Below are positions 32,001-40,851 of a stretch of DNA of 64,000 nt, piece by piece. Positions within the stretch are counted from its first letter, which is position 1; each line of letters starts with the position of its first letter. A program made the position numbers and the translations under genes. This DNA comes from Unio delphinus. Lineage: Eukaryota > Mollusca > Bivalvia > Unionida > Unionidae. The stretch is from contig JAQISU010000114.1 in NCBI GenBank assembly GCA_029339505.1, forward strand, positions 4,328,001 through 4,392,000, given 5' to 3'. The notes beneath the pieces were generated by a model, which was not told the origin of the DNA, made no database searches, and worked only from the letters and a program-made list of their open reading frames with translations.

Positions 32001-34540
32001 AAATGTTCTGTTTTCAAACCATCCAATCAAATCTGGAAGGTTGCAGGCGTAAGGAAAAGACAATATAGGAATCCCATCATAATTTATAAAAATATTTTGA
32101 GATACTCAGGTTTCACTGTGTCAGGGGAAATAAACCCTGTATAATATTCATGAAGTTGGTCATATCGTAAAAGAGATATGTTTTGCCAAGTTTATTTCTC
32201 TTTTTTAAGCACATACTTAAAATTTGCATGTAATTTTGTCGTAAACTATGGGGAAGATTCGGTAACAAAACTGAGTCACTTGGTTTGAAAAGCTACATAA
32301 TTAAATCCAAGCTATGTGCATTGCATGGACATTTTTATGATGTAGCTATTGGAACAATTTAAGATCAAATAGCAAAAGTGGAAAACAGTTTATTAACTAG
32401 GTATCAAATTGTACAGTGTGTCACTTGTTCTGTTTCCTAAAGTAAAAGGGCGTAACTCGTTACCACTGTTATGAATGAGATGCATGGTCTATATATTTGT
32501 TTCTCAGTACGAAATTTTCCTGTGTTTAAGTCATAATAAATCATGCTAATCTAATATACTTCGATGATGAAGTTCTTTTAATAGGTTATCGGGCATTTAT
32601 TTGATAGGATGGGCTGTAAACAAAGCAACGTACATTGGGTCACATATTTCACTTCCAACGTAGAATCACTGCCTCATTACTCTCTGTGCAGTATCAGCAG
32701 AAAATACAGACAACCACACCAAAGTGTTCATATTCCAAAATCTGTAAGCATTACCTTTAAATCAATACAAACAATGATTAAATATATCTCTTGCATCATC
32801 ATCGAAATTAAAGAGGACACATAGCTTTTAAACTAGACTAGGTTTACATTCGTGTATAGTTCACTGGAATTAATAATTGTGACCAGGTGGAATATTACGC
32901 TTCACGGTTCAGAGAACACTTAAATGTGTTGTTGGTAAACCTTTGCCTTTATGATTGGTTCGAATAAACTAAGGAAAACCTAGTCTGTAATAGTATGTAG
33001 AACATATGTTGGAAAACCAACACCTGAGTGAGAATTACTCAATGAGTGATACAGGTCGAATTAGTTCCATGTCGAGGAAGAATGTAGATGTACTATTATG
33101 ATCCCTAATTCTTCCAGTAAAATAATGTGAAGAATTATTTGCGATATACCTGGCACCCAGTGGGACAAAAACTTGATTTTGAAGTAATTAAATAGATTCC
33201 ATCAGTTTGGTCAGAAAGGTCCATAGTTCGGAAGGCTATGGTAACAAAGAAAAGAGAAGTGTTCACATAATCTTCACGTTGCAAACGCAAGCTCTTTCCC
33301 TATGTAATAATTCATAAAAGCATGCAACTCAAAATAGTTGCAATTCAACTGTTTTTAAGATATTCTGTTTCTATTTAACCCAGTGTATATACTGCCATAG
33401 GTGGCTAGCTATGCTTCCTTGCCGACCATTGGTATTTCACGGATGTCAGTTCATTCGTAACCTGGTCAGTTTGTAACCAGGATGTTTCATATCCGGCATT
33501 GAGCCTGGTTTTCCAAATGGTATCACTATCATAATCATTATACGTTGCTTGGTACTTTGGCATTCTGGGTTCGCAGACGAATGCACACCGCCTCAACAGG
33601 TAACCAACAGAAAGCTGGCTTTTGGTGCAATTATCCCAAATATGAAAATGAGGCATTTTATGTAGCTTACGCGTGCAAGCTGGTGCCTTTTCAGCTTACA
33701 ATCCGAAGCTAACATTATTTCAAGGGAAACGAACTATGTTAATCGGTCAATTAATGATTTCAAAAGTGTGGACGACTGCACTGGTGCATACCCGTTGGCT
33801 GAGTCTCCTTCGCATCCTGAGTTTATTGCGGGCGACCTGAGTCTGAGGTGACTAATTGAAACTGAATTGTCTAAATTTGAGTCACTGTCTTGAAGTGCTG
33901 GTATTTAGTTACGACTATATTTATATGATAGTACTGGTGCTCGGCCTTGGTCAGAGTAGTTGTCTAATTTCGATAGTCTTAGTTTTTCTGGATTAGAGTT
34001 GGATTATGCTATTATATCGATGGATGTGGACTGGTCTAGTTTTCAGACTATAAGGGTTGATCCCATTTGTACTATTTATCTTTATATTTGGTCTATTTTA
34101 TGGAATTAGTATAAATCTGATATGGGTCCGAGGTCTGAAAGCAGATACACATCAAGAGTTTGGTGCAGTGTCATTCGATATGTGCGGTTGTTTTTACTGC
34201 TTGTCTGTATATTTATCTTGTAATACCATTATTACATTTGTCGGCACCACTGACTGAGGGCTCAGAGCCGTGCATATCTATATCACTACTTCAATTTAGC
34301 CAGGGTGTGTATTATGTATTCATTTAAACAAATTGGGAACACCCCACCAAAAAGCTGCAAAAGCCAAAACCTTTACAATATATTTCTCTGTTATTTTGTT
34401 TAATGTACTTTACAATATGACGTTTTATCATTTTAAAAATAAAATATATAATCGCAAGATCTAGCAATTATATTATGTTAAATGCAACTAATGTTAACAG
34501 AAAATACAATATCTTGTGTAGTAATACTGCTTCTGAAATA

Positions 34541-34546
34541 TCCTAG
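34541..34546. repeat. Left target-site duplication (TCCTAG)
   Basis: TCCTAG directly precedes the element terminus and reappears at 51593-51598. Polintons make 6-bp duplications. The last T of the right terminus overlaps the first T of the repeat, so the flush duplication could also be read as 5 bp (CCTAG). Confidence 0.7.
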
Positions 34547-34777
34547 AGCAGCAGAGAGGGTGAACAGACCACGTTTTCAAGCAAAAATAATGCTTCCTAC
34601 GAAACCTTATTTTAACCAAAAAAAAATAAGTCTCCATTTAGCAAACGGAGACTTTACGATTTTTTAATCAATTTTGGTCGCAACGATGTGGTCATCCACC
34701 CTCTCTGCTGCTTAGTGATTTCAGTTCTGGGTTAACAAAAATAATAAATGATTTCAACCAAATATTTGATCGAGTCC
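34547..34777. repeat. Polinton left terminal inverted repeat
   Basis: About 231 bp, nearly identical to the reverse complement of 51378-51593. I see one A-run length change, one T/G change, and a 13-15-bp segment absent from the right copy just before TTTGATCGAGTCC. Inside it, 34547-34562 (AGCAGCAGAGAGGGTG) is perfectly inverted at 34697-34712, and AAGTCTCC/GGAGACTT forms an internal stem. The last 24 bp include the 3' end of the ATPase gene. Confidence 0.93.
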
Positions 34778-35424
34778 GATACGATATCGTGTCCGAGGAT
34801 CATGTAAATTTATTGTTACAAATCCATGCGGGGTTGACTGAGCATGACTAAAGAAATTTTTAAATTGATTGAAGTCCATATCGGAACACCATGTCTGCCA
34901 AATATTTCGTAGCGTATGTGTATCAACGCCGTTAAACACAGCAAGAATATTACAATTATCTCTGATCACTTTTGGAATCTGAGTGTAGCGTTGAGTGACA
35001 TATATCACATCAGTGTTTTTGTGACGCCCCCGGGAAAATATTCTAGCTGGTTTTTTTGATTGTCTAACATCACATCGTCGTATACGACTAAATTGTTAAT
35101 ACTCCCATCAAGGTCATCCACGGATGGCGCCTCGTCAATATCAGTTATAAAATCAATGGCGTTCTCACCTTTAATTTCTGATGCATTCTCGTTAAAATCT
35201 TTTAACACTTCATAACATCGTTGATCATCTACGCTAGGGGCAATTAAATACAACTTATCCCACTTCATCCATCTCATTATTAAATTGAGCAACAATTGCG
35301 TTTTACCGGATCCAGATGGCCCGATTATAATTGCACGGATAGAGTTTGGTAGCGCTGCATGATGCTTAACTGGTTCTCTTATTTTAGTCGCTGAAAAATC
35401 AATTATATTCATATCTCTATACAT
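34754..35424 (-). pseudogene. ATP: Polinton packaging ATPase, frameshifted
   Basis: The same gene as 23926-24597, but one G is missing from the G-run before the T7 tract at about 35049-35057. The frame opened at 35424 therefore carries Walker A and Walker B (residues 35-42 and 111-117) and then ends early near residue 139. The rest is readable only in another frame (34754-35008). The loss is after the Walker B strand, so the product would lack its C-terminal third. Because the duplicate is intact, the deletion probably happened after the duplication. It could also be a sequencing error beside a homopolymer. Confidence 0.85.
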
Positions 35425-35429
35425 AAATT
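35425..35429. promoter_or_regulatory. 5-bp divergent start junction
   Basis: The ATPase ATG (ending 35424, minus) and the zinc-ribbon ATG (starting 35430, plus) stand back to back with only AAATT between them. Any promoter and 5' leader for one gene must lie within the coding sequence of the other, so the two are likely to be controlled together. Confidence 0.6.
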
Positions 35430-35774
35430 ATGGATCTATATTGTGTGAAGTGTAAAACGCGTACTAGCACAAATGATGTGACGACGGTTACAACTAAAAA
35501 TAACAGATCAGCACTAACTGGTAGATGTGCAACATGTGGTATAAAAAAGTTTAGATTTATTTCTACAAAATCAAAGATTTTACAATCCGGAGATGTTTTA
35601 AAAAAAAACGAGGAGGTGATATCGCAGCCAAATTGGCAAAGCTCCCTGGAACCCCATGGGCAAAGTACCCCGGAGAAAAGCACCTTCCAGGATATAGCTA
35701 CTGTGGTCCCGGAACACGATTATATATCAGACTTGATGATCAAAATCAACCCCGATCCGGCGAGTATCCGATAA
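35430..35774 (+). CDS. Zinc-ribbon protein, N-terminal part of a zinc-ribbon/PLA2 gene
   Basis: The frame opens with CVKC (residues 5-8) and CATC (33-36), a four-cysteine zinc ribbon similar to small DUF5679-type domains seen in Polintons and large DNA viruses. It is followed by IKKFRF and a short linker. From about residue 60 (35609) the frame stops looking like protein, while the -1 frame becomes a phospholipase A2-like domain; the 0-frame tail to 35774 is probably non-functional. The switch sits on A AAA AAC at 35603-35609. In related elements, as I recall, these two domains belong to one protein. The alternatives are a programmed -1 shift, a genuine indel, or a sequencing error in the A-run. 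Confidence 0.7.
   Translation: MDLYCVKCKTRTSTNDVTTVTTKNNRSALTGRCATCGIKKFRFISTKSKILQSGDVLKKNEEVISQPNWQSSLEPHGQSTPEKSTFQDIATVVPEHDYISDLMIKINPDPASIR
35603..35609 (+). promoter_or_regulatory. Candidate -1 ribosomal slippery heptamer A AAA AAC
   Basis: In the zero frame of the zinc-ribbon gene the codons read TTA AAA AAA AAC, giving a heptamer of the X XXY YYZ type used by several retroviruses. Slipping back by one base enters exactly the frame of the phospholipase domain, which has no ATG of its own nearby. I did not find an obvious strong stem 5-9 nt downstream, so efficiency is unknown. Confidence 0.45.
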
Positions 35775-35968
35775 ACGCTATTGATAAGGCGTGTCATGCT
35801 CATGATGTTGCATATAAAAGCAGCAATCTGCAACACAGGCATCTCGCAGATGTGAAATTGATTCATGCGTTAAATGCTATTCCTGATAAATCTTTTAAAG
35901 AAAAGTTGGCTTCGTGGTTGGTAAAATCAGCTATGAAAGGCAAATTGATGATGGGTGCTGGTAATTAA
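35609..35968 (+). CDS. Phospholipase A2-like domain (parvovirus VP1 type)
   Basis: This frame carries LPGYSYCGPGT (35685-35717), the calcium-binding loop pattern Y-x-G-P-G, and CHAHDVAY (about 35792-35815), the H-D-x-x-Y catalytic signature with the His-Asp pair at 35801-35806. In parvoviruses such a domain in the minor capsid protein disrupts endosomal membranes. Similar domains are known in adintovirus-like Polintons. There is no good in-frame ATG; the first in-frame alternative start is TTG at 35633, so translation probably depends on the upstream zinc-ribbon start. The stop lies 4 bp before the integrase ATG at 35973. Confidence 0.75.
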   Translation, partial: RGGDIAAKLAKLPGTPWAKYPGEKHLPGYSYCGPGTRLYIRLDDQNQPRSGEYPINAIDKACHAHDVAYKSSNLQHRHLADVKLIHALNAIPDKSFKEKLASWLVKSAMKGKLMMGAGN

Positions 35969-35972
35969 TAAT

Positions 35973-36950
35973 ATGGAATCAATTTATTATTCCCCAAGAG
36001 GATACTGGAGGGGTAAATCAGCAGTACATAAACTCGCTAGCGCTGCAAAAGTGAAAAAAACTACAGCGGCGGATTGGTTATCCAAACAGGCACTATGGCA
36101 AATTTATCTACCACCACCTAAACAAATTCAATTCTCTCATTTTGATGTGACCGCTCCTAATGAAGTTCATCAGGCTGATATATTATTTCTGCCACATGAT
36201 CGTGGTTACAAATACGCGTTAACCGTAGTTGATATTGCAAGTCGATACAAAGAAGCAGAACCGTTAAAAACAAAATCAGCCACTGAAGTTGCTTCTGCAT
36301 TTGAAAGGATTTATCGACGAGGTCCTCTGCACTGGCCGAATCTATTGCAGGTTGATCCTGGCAAGGAATTTCAGGGCGCGGTTCTATCTACAATGAAACA
36401 TCATAATGTCACCATACGACGAGGGCATACTGCGCTACATCGCGATCAGGCCATTGTCGAACGATTTAATCGGACGATTGCTGAGCGGTTATTTGGATAT
36501 CAATACGCAAAAGAATTCATTCAAGAAAAGCGATCCAGTGAATGGGTTAAAAGATTACCATCTGTGATTACCGCGCTCAATAACGAGATTACTCGAACAA
36601 TTAACATGAAACCTGTCAACGCGATTAAAAAGAAGTCTATACCTAAAATGGAAATTCAAGGGATTTCACAAAAAGTTTTCCCTAGAAACGCTAGCGTTTC
36701 CCAACCAATTCTTGGTAGTAGTGTCATTGTGAGGTACTTATACGAACCAGGAGAGCTTGAAGGGGGTAGAAAAAGGGCTACTGATCCTATTTGGAGTGTT
36801 ACTGCACACAAGATATCTAGTATAACACGATCAACTGGTAGACCAGCAATCTATAAACTGGATTCAACTGCCCCTCAGCGGGGTTTTACTCGACAACAAC
36901 TACAAGTGATTCCCGAGGATACTCAATTACCACCGCGGGGTCTTAATTAG
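35973..36950 (+). CDS. INT: Polinton retroviral-type integrase (DDE)
   Basis: A 325-residue RVE-family integrase that inserts the linear element and makes the 6-bp target duplication. The catalytic triad is Asp69 (HQADIL), Asp128 (LQVDPGKEF) and Glu163 (AIVERFN), the last two separated by 34 residues. The N-terminal part (KLASAAKVKKTTAADWLSKQ) resembles the helical N-domain before the core. The C-terminal part (SVIVRYLYEPG...ATDPIWSVTAHKI and IYKLDS) is an SH3/chromo-like tail typical of Polinton integrases. The start ATG at 35973 is preferred over upstream codons because it begins just after the preceding stop. The frame is intact and ends 7 bp inside the convergent polymerase gene. A 16-bp palindrome is embedded at 36685-36700. 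Confidence 0.93.
   Translation: MESIYYSPRGYWRGKSAVHKLASAAKVKKTTAADWLSKQALWQIYLPPPKQIQFSHFDVTAPNEVHQADILFLPHDRGYKYALTVVDIASRYKEAEPLKTKSATEVASAFERIYRRGPLHWPNLLQVDPGKEFQGAVLSTMKHHNVTIRRGHTALHRDQAIVERFNRTIAERLFGYQYAKEFIQEKRSSEWVKRLPSVITALNNEITRTINMKPVNAIKKKSIPKMEIQGISQKVFPRNASVSQPILGSSVIVRYLYEPGELEGGRKRATDPIWSVTAHKISSITRSTGRPAIYKLDSTAPQRGFTRQQLQVIPEDTQLPPRGLN
36685..36700. repeat. Palindrome GAAACGCTAGCGTTTC (in integrase)
   Basis: A perfect 16-bp palindrome inside the integrase reading frame. The same 16 bases occur at 38156-38171, and the 14-base core recurs at 49367-49380. Confidence 0.85.
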
Positions 36951-39900
36951 CACCGTTGCGTCTATTGCACTCAAGACAAGTCAACATCACATTATTTCTG
37001 ACATGACCGAGATAGTTATTTTTTCTGTCTACGGTGAATTGGCGAGGATCCTTATCCGAATACTGCCAACGCATTATACAATTGCAACTCGCGCAGTGAT
37101 TATTCTGTTGTTTCTTCAAAGTGATTATTAATTTAGCATCAATATCAAATTCTCGTTGTTTTTTTTTGTCCTGTTGTTTGTAACCGGAGAGTTTTTTATT
37201 AATGATGCTAACATCAATATCACTTATTGTTGTGTCATTATCATCACCAATGATTTCATCATCGCCACCTGACTCTGTCATGACGACAATTCTTCGAAGT
37301 TGATTTATTCTTCGTACTCTGGATACTGCGAGATAGACTAAATTCGACCATTCGATGCGATTATCTACCATCCAAACAATTGTATCCGATATAGTTAATC
37401 CCTGTGAAGAATGTATCGTCGCTGCGTATCCTAGCGTCCATGGGGATTTATTAGCACGCAATGCATTTTCGACGACGCCGATATCAACCAGCACAATATC
37501 ATTTAACACGAGAATCTGCTTTTCACTCTTCCCTGGAATATCAACTTCAATATTCTGCTTTCGTGTATCCGAAGGCCTATAACACAACGGTACTGGAAGT
37601 GTTGCAAATTTTTCTTTATGCGTTTCAAATAACTTCATCTGAAGTGTGTCTCTGACTATTTTTCTACTTGCTACTATCAAATCATTTGGTCTCCACGTTT
37701 CCCAGAAATCATTCATGGGAGTTTCTGAAATTATTTCACGCGCTATTTCGCATTGGATTTTATCCGGTTGTAATCTAAGCAATGCTTTGAACTCGCGTAA
37801 TTGTTCATCAAGTGATCTATGGTCGGTATTAATTTCTTCATAATAGTCTACAGAACCCTTTAGCCATTCATGTGGAGATCCACCGACAAATGGTGGTGGT
37901 TGGCCGTGATCACCGCACATGACGACTTTTGTGTTTTTGTTTAACAACCACTCGAGAAATGTTTGTAATACTCTCAACGATACCGTGCATATTTCATCCC
38001 AAATTATGATTTCAGGAATGAATTTATCACCCATTCGATCAGGGGTCCATTCATCGCCTTTCCATCGAAAGAAACTATGATAAGTACATGCATTTACCCC
38101 TCGCTGTATCATCTCTCTGGCGAGTCTGTGAGTCGGTGTTAACACAATCATGTTAGAAACGCTAGCGTTTCCACGACGATATAATTCAATTGCACGAGTT
38201 GTCTTTCCTGACCCACCACAACCGTTTAAATAAACTGTCTTGTATCTACATATTGGATCAGATACCGGTGGTGCATTAGAAAATTCTGATTGAATCTCAT
38301 CACATTTTAAGTACTTTTCATCCATGGTAACATCTGCCGATTCACAATACTCATGTAGCGTCTCCTTTTTAAATCTCCAACATCCCCACGCTTCCTCCTG
38401 GGATGTGAATTTAGCTACATCTGATTTGTATTTATTGTGTATATACATCGAATCAGTAGCTACTCTAACCGCGGTATTAGGAAATCTATTTATCATCGAA
38501 AATAAATTGATAGAAGCATACACTAGCATAGAACTTCTCAAATGTGTGTACTGGGAATTATATCCATCACAGTAGGTAACAACCGTACCTAATTTCTCAC
38601 CATTGGATAGAAAAGCATCCTTACGGGATACAAGTTTTCCCTGTTTCATTAAATCCATTACAATAAAATCGTATTCATCGACATCTATGATCAACCGCGA
38701 AGAATATTTTGCGTTATCGCATCGTCCACCCTGGGTAAATTTACCGATTATTCTTCTTCCGAGATCTTTTGCTTGTTCTTTTTTAATTTCAAATAACTTC
38801 TTAGACCAATTCATGATTTGTTCTTCTGGAAACTGTTTTCGTAGTTCGTTGATTATTCTATCTAGATCTGGTTGTGGTAGCCAAACTTCTTTCTGAGCTC
38901 GATAGCATATAATAGCTTCGGAAACAATCAACGATATCAGCATGCCACAATCAATCATATATCGTAGTAACACTATTGGCATCCAGGCCTTTTCAGATAT
39001 ATGTCTACCAAGCCAAACATAACTACACGGATGTAACCCTGTAGCGAGTTCAAATGATATCACACGAGCGAATCCGGTTAAATCAAAATCAGGCAATGGT
39101 CCATTAATCGCAACACGAGTCATTTCATGCGTGGGGTGTCCAAATCGTTTGAAGTACTCAGCGCATTCCCCATACCCGAGAAAACTTCCGGGATAACACG
39201 CGGATATATCAATTGAAATCATACCGTCACGATGGTATTTTGTATTCCACAGTCCTCCATGACCAAATTCGATGCAACTCAATTTAACGTCCTCGAGAAA
39301 ATCACTTCGTGTTGGACGCCATGAGTTTTTTTCTCTTGCGAAGTGAGCTACCACTGATGGAATAGTAAAACTATCCGTGAGTAGTTTTTCATGGGAACTC
39401 TCCGGTGAAAAATCATTAGCGATTTTTCTCATTCTGTTATCTAATTCTTCAACGCGATATAATTCACCATTTGGTCTTACAAATTGATCAAATCCTGATT
39501 CGGAACCAGCACTACTAAGTAACCACACTGACACAGGATCATCTTTACACAACGCAATAATAGCATCAAATAATTTCTCTTCATAGAAAACATCCCCGGA
39601 AAATTCCCCGGAAAATTCCGGGGGGATATATCTCACGGTTCTATCTCGTGGAAATATTGTTACTGCAGGTGTCCACGCGTGTTCGTTATGATCAATAATT
39701 TGTATTGGAGCCCCTCGCGATTGATATTTCGGTTCGTATAATACTTCTGCGGTTATTGTTGTTACTGATATTGGGAATTTTAATGATGCTTCTAATTTAG
39801 CTATATCAGAAATCTTTGCACCGTGCTGTTTCACTGTCAGTTCCCATTCGGTTATTTTCATACGTCGCAGATCAGTTAGTTTATTTCCTCGGGATGCATT

Positions 39901-40809
39901 TGTGAAGTGTTCCATTACCCGTGTTGCTACACAATTGAGCCTTGACGAAGTTAACGGTGAATATTTCATAGGAGCTAGTTTTGCAATATCGGGTTTATCA
40001 TTTAACGGATATAACCCATAAACAATTGCTGTTACGGGATAAGATCTTTCGTAGTATGGTTTGTCAATTCCAGTTAGAATTCCTGGTTTGGAATCTTTAC
40101 TTACAATGACAGTTTTTTTATCCTTGAGGATTGGTTCAAATTTATCCCTAATAATCCATTTGCCTTCGACTTCGATAATGAATTTTATTCTGAAAAAATA
40201 CTTCTGATTGGAATTGCTTTGCTTGAAATCCTTTGGATTTCCACCTTTGGATTTTCCACCTTTGGATGGAAATTGCTTTGCTTGAAATCCTTTGGATGGA
40301 AATTGCTTTGCTTGAAATCCTTTGGATGGAAATTGCTTTGCAATTTCACCAAGGTGTGAAATTATCTCAGCTGCTCTTTTATCGTTCATAGTAGCATCGA
40401 TGATGGGTACATTGACACCGCCAACATCTTTGATGTTGTTGTTGATAATTCGAAATGTCGACCAACAGTATGCTGCACCGTCTCGGTAGAATTCATTAAA
40501 ACACTCCCTGATTTTACCGAGTATAGTTCTATCACCGATTAGACGTTTTGGTGTATCAGAGACTCTATCGAGATTGAATTTAGTATTTCTCCAAGGCTTA
40601 ATTTTCGATAATCTTTGGAACTCCCTATCAAGATTGAATTTAGTATTTTTCCAAGGTTTGATTTTCGATAATCTTTGGAACTCCCTATCAAGATTGAATT
40701 TAGTATTTTTCCAAGGTTTGATTTTCGATAATCTTTGGAACTCCCTATCAAGATTGAATTTAGTATTTTTCCAGGGCTTAATTTTCGATAATCTCTTGAA
40801 CTCCTCCAT
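36943..40809 (-). CDS. POLB: Protein-primed DNA polymerase B fused to SF1 helicase and HNH-like domain
   Basis: One uninterrupted frame of about 1288 residues. Residues 1-80 are four 20-residue repeats (IKPWKNTKFNLDREFQRLSK). Residues about 150-200 contain three QFPSKGFQAK repeats. The polymerase body includes NCVATRVMEHF and HNEHAW, motif A DISACYPGSFLGYGE (about 535), motif B KFTQGGRCDNAKYS (about 690) and motif C VATDSMYIH (about 786). A superfamily 1 helicase follows: Walker A NGCGGSGKTT (about 866), Walker B IIIWDEI (about 936), GDHGQPPP, and motifs V/VI ATIHSSQG and LAVSRVRR. The last 55 residues (CASC...VDRKNNYLGH...CLECN) resemble an HNH/zinc nuclease fold. The start at 40809 (MEEFKRLS) is chosen because the upstream extension to 40860 is promoter-like AT-rich DNA. 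It replicates the linear element from a terminal protein. Confidence 0.92.
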   Translation of the reverse strand: MEEFKRLSKIKPWKNTKFNLDREFQRLSKIKPWKNTKFNLDREFQRLSKIKPWKNTKFNLDREFQRLSKIKPWRNTKFNLDRVSDTPKRLIGDRTILGKIRECFNEFYRDGAAYCWSTFRIINNNIKDVGGVNVPIIDATMNDKRAAEIISHLGEIAKQFPSKGFQAKQFPSKGFQAKQFPSKGGKSKGGNPKDFKQSNSNQKYFFRIKFIIEVEGKWIIRDKFEPILKDKKTVIVSKDSKPGILTGIDKPYYERSYPVTAIVYGLYPLNDKPDIAKLAPMKYSPLTSSRLNCVATRVMEHFTNASRGNKLTDLRRMKITEWELTVKQHGAKISDIAKLEASLKFPISVTTITAEVLYEPKYQSRGAPIQIIDHNEHAWTPAVTIFPRDRTVRYIPPEFSGEFSGDVFYEEKLFDAIIALCKDDPVSVWLLSSAGSESGFDQFVRPNGELYRVEELDNRMRKIANDFSPESSHEKLLTDSFTIPSVVAHFAREKNSWRPTRSDFLEDVKLSCIEFGHGGLWNTKYHRDGMISIDISACYPGSFLGYGECAEYFKRFGHPTHEMTRVAINGPLPDFDLTGFARVISFELATGLHPCSYVWLGRHISEKAWMPIVLLRYMIDCGMLISLIVSEAIICYRAQKEVWLPQPDLDRIINELRKQFPEEQIMNWSKKLFEIKKEQAKDLGRRIIGKFTQGGRCDNAKYSSRLIIDVDEYDFIVMDLMKQGKLVSRKDAFLSNGEKLGTVVTYCDGYNSQYTHLRSSMLVYASINLFSMINRFPNTAVRVATDSMYIHNKYKSDVAKFTSQEEAWGCWRFKKETLHEYCESADVTMDEKYLKCDEIQSEFSNAPPVSDPICRYKTVYLNGCGGSGKTTRAIELYRRGNASVSNMIVLTPTHRLAREMIQRGVNACTYHSFFRWKGDEWTPDRMGDKFIPEIIIWDEICTVSLRVLQTFLEWLLNKNTKVVMCGDHGQPPPFVGGSPHEWLKGSVDYYEEINTDHRSLDEQLREFKALLRLQPDKIQCEIAREIISETPMNDFWETWRPNDLIVASRKIVRDTLQMKLFETHKEKFATLPVPLCYRPSDTRKQNIEVDIPGKSEKQILVLNDIVLVDIGVVENALRANKSPWTLGYAATIHSSQGLTISDTIVWMVDNRIEWSNLVYLAVSRVRRINQLRRIVVMTESGGDDEIIGDDNDTTISDIDVSIINKKLSGYKQQDKKKQREFDIDAKLIITLKKQQNNHCASCNCIMRWQYSDKDPRQFTVDRKNNYLGHVRNNVMLTCLECNRRNGAN
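38156..38171. repeat. Palindrome GAAACGCTAGCGTTTC (in polymerase-helicase)
   Basis: The same perfect 16-bp palindrome as 36685-36700, here just downstream (in gene direction) of the helicase Walker A codons. Flanking bases differ except for TA on the left and C on the right, so only the palindrome is shared. Confidence 0.85.
40205..40345. repeat. Short tandem repeat in the polymerase gene (about 30 bp)
   Basis: GGAAATTGCTTTGCTTGAAATCCTTTGGAT is repeated about three times with a degenerate start, giving a QFPSKGFQAK peptide repeat. Units contain small palindromes (GAAATCC/GGATTTC and GAAATTGC/GCAATTTC). A related CTGCTTTGCAATTTCAAAGGATTTT occurs at 51343-51367, beyond the last gene. Confidence 0.8.
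40565..40809. repeat. 60-bp tandem repeat encoding the polymerase N-terminus
   Basis: Four copies with exactly 60-bp spacing, the inner two nearly identical. Each encodes a 20-residue basic/aromatic unit. The high copy similarity means recent expansion, and copy number could vary between element copies. Confidence 0.9.
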
Positions 40810-40851
40810 GTTATAATTAAAACAAGTATTTAAATAGAAAAATATAGTATA
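40810..40851. promoter_or_regulatory. Bidirectional promoter between polymerase and Cys-rich gene
   Basis: Only 42 bp separate the two divergent ATGs. The gap is nearly all A/T, with TATTTAAATA and AATATAGTATA as TATA-like candidates for each direction. It lacks the AATTGAAA motif of the virion genes, which fits an early class of expression. Confidence 0.45.

Larger units (their letters stand above)
24722..35549. repeat. 10.8-kb tandem duplication, copy B
   Basis: Second head-to-tail copy. Differences from copy A that I could see include C/A at 15136/25964, C/T at 16166/26994, T/C at 16270/27098, G/A at 16292/27120, G/A at 16741/27569, A-run length near 18505, T/C in ATTAT/CAAATG near 18809/29637, G/C near 22900/33728, A/G near 23071/33898, an A-run in the Polinton terminus, G/A in TTACAG/ATTATC, and one missing G in the ATPase. 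This copy continues directly into the complete Polinton, so it is the original right-hand context. Confidence 0.95.

Noticed and set aside
36943..37110. Separate HNH gene at the end of the polymerase frame
   Set aside because: The frame is continuous with the helicase and no separate start or promoter is visible, so I kept it as a C-terminal domain.
40574..40816. Plus-strand frame with a repeated NLVFFQGLIFDNLWNSLSR-type unit
   Set aside because: Antisense shadow of the polymerase N-terminal repeats.
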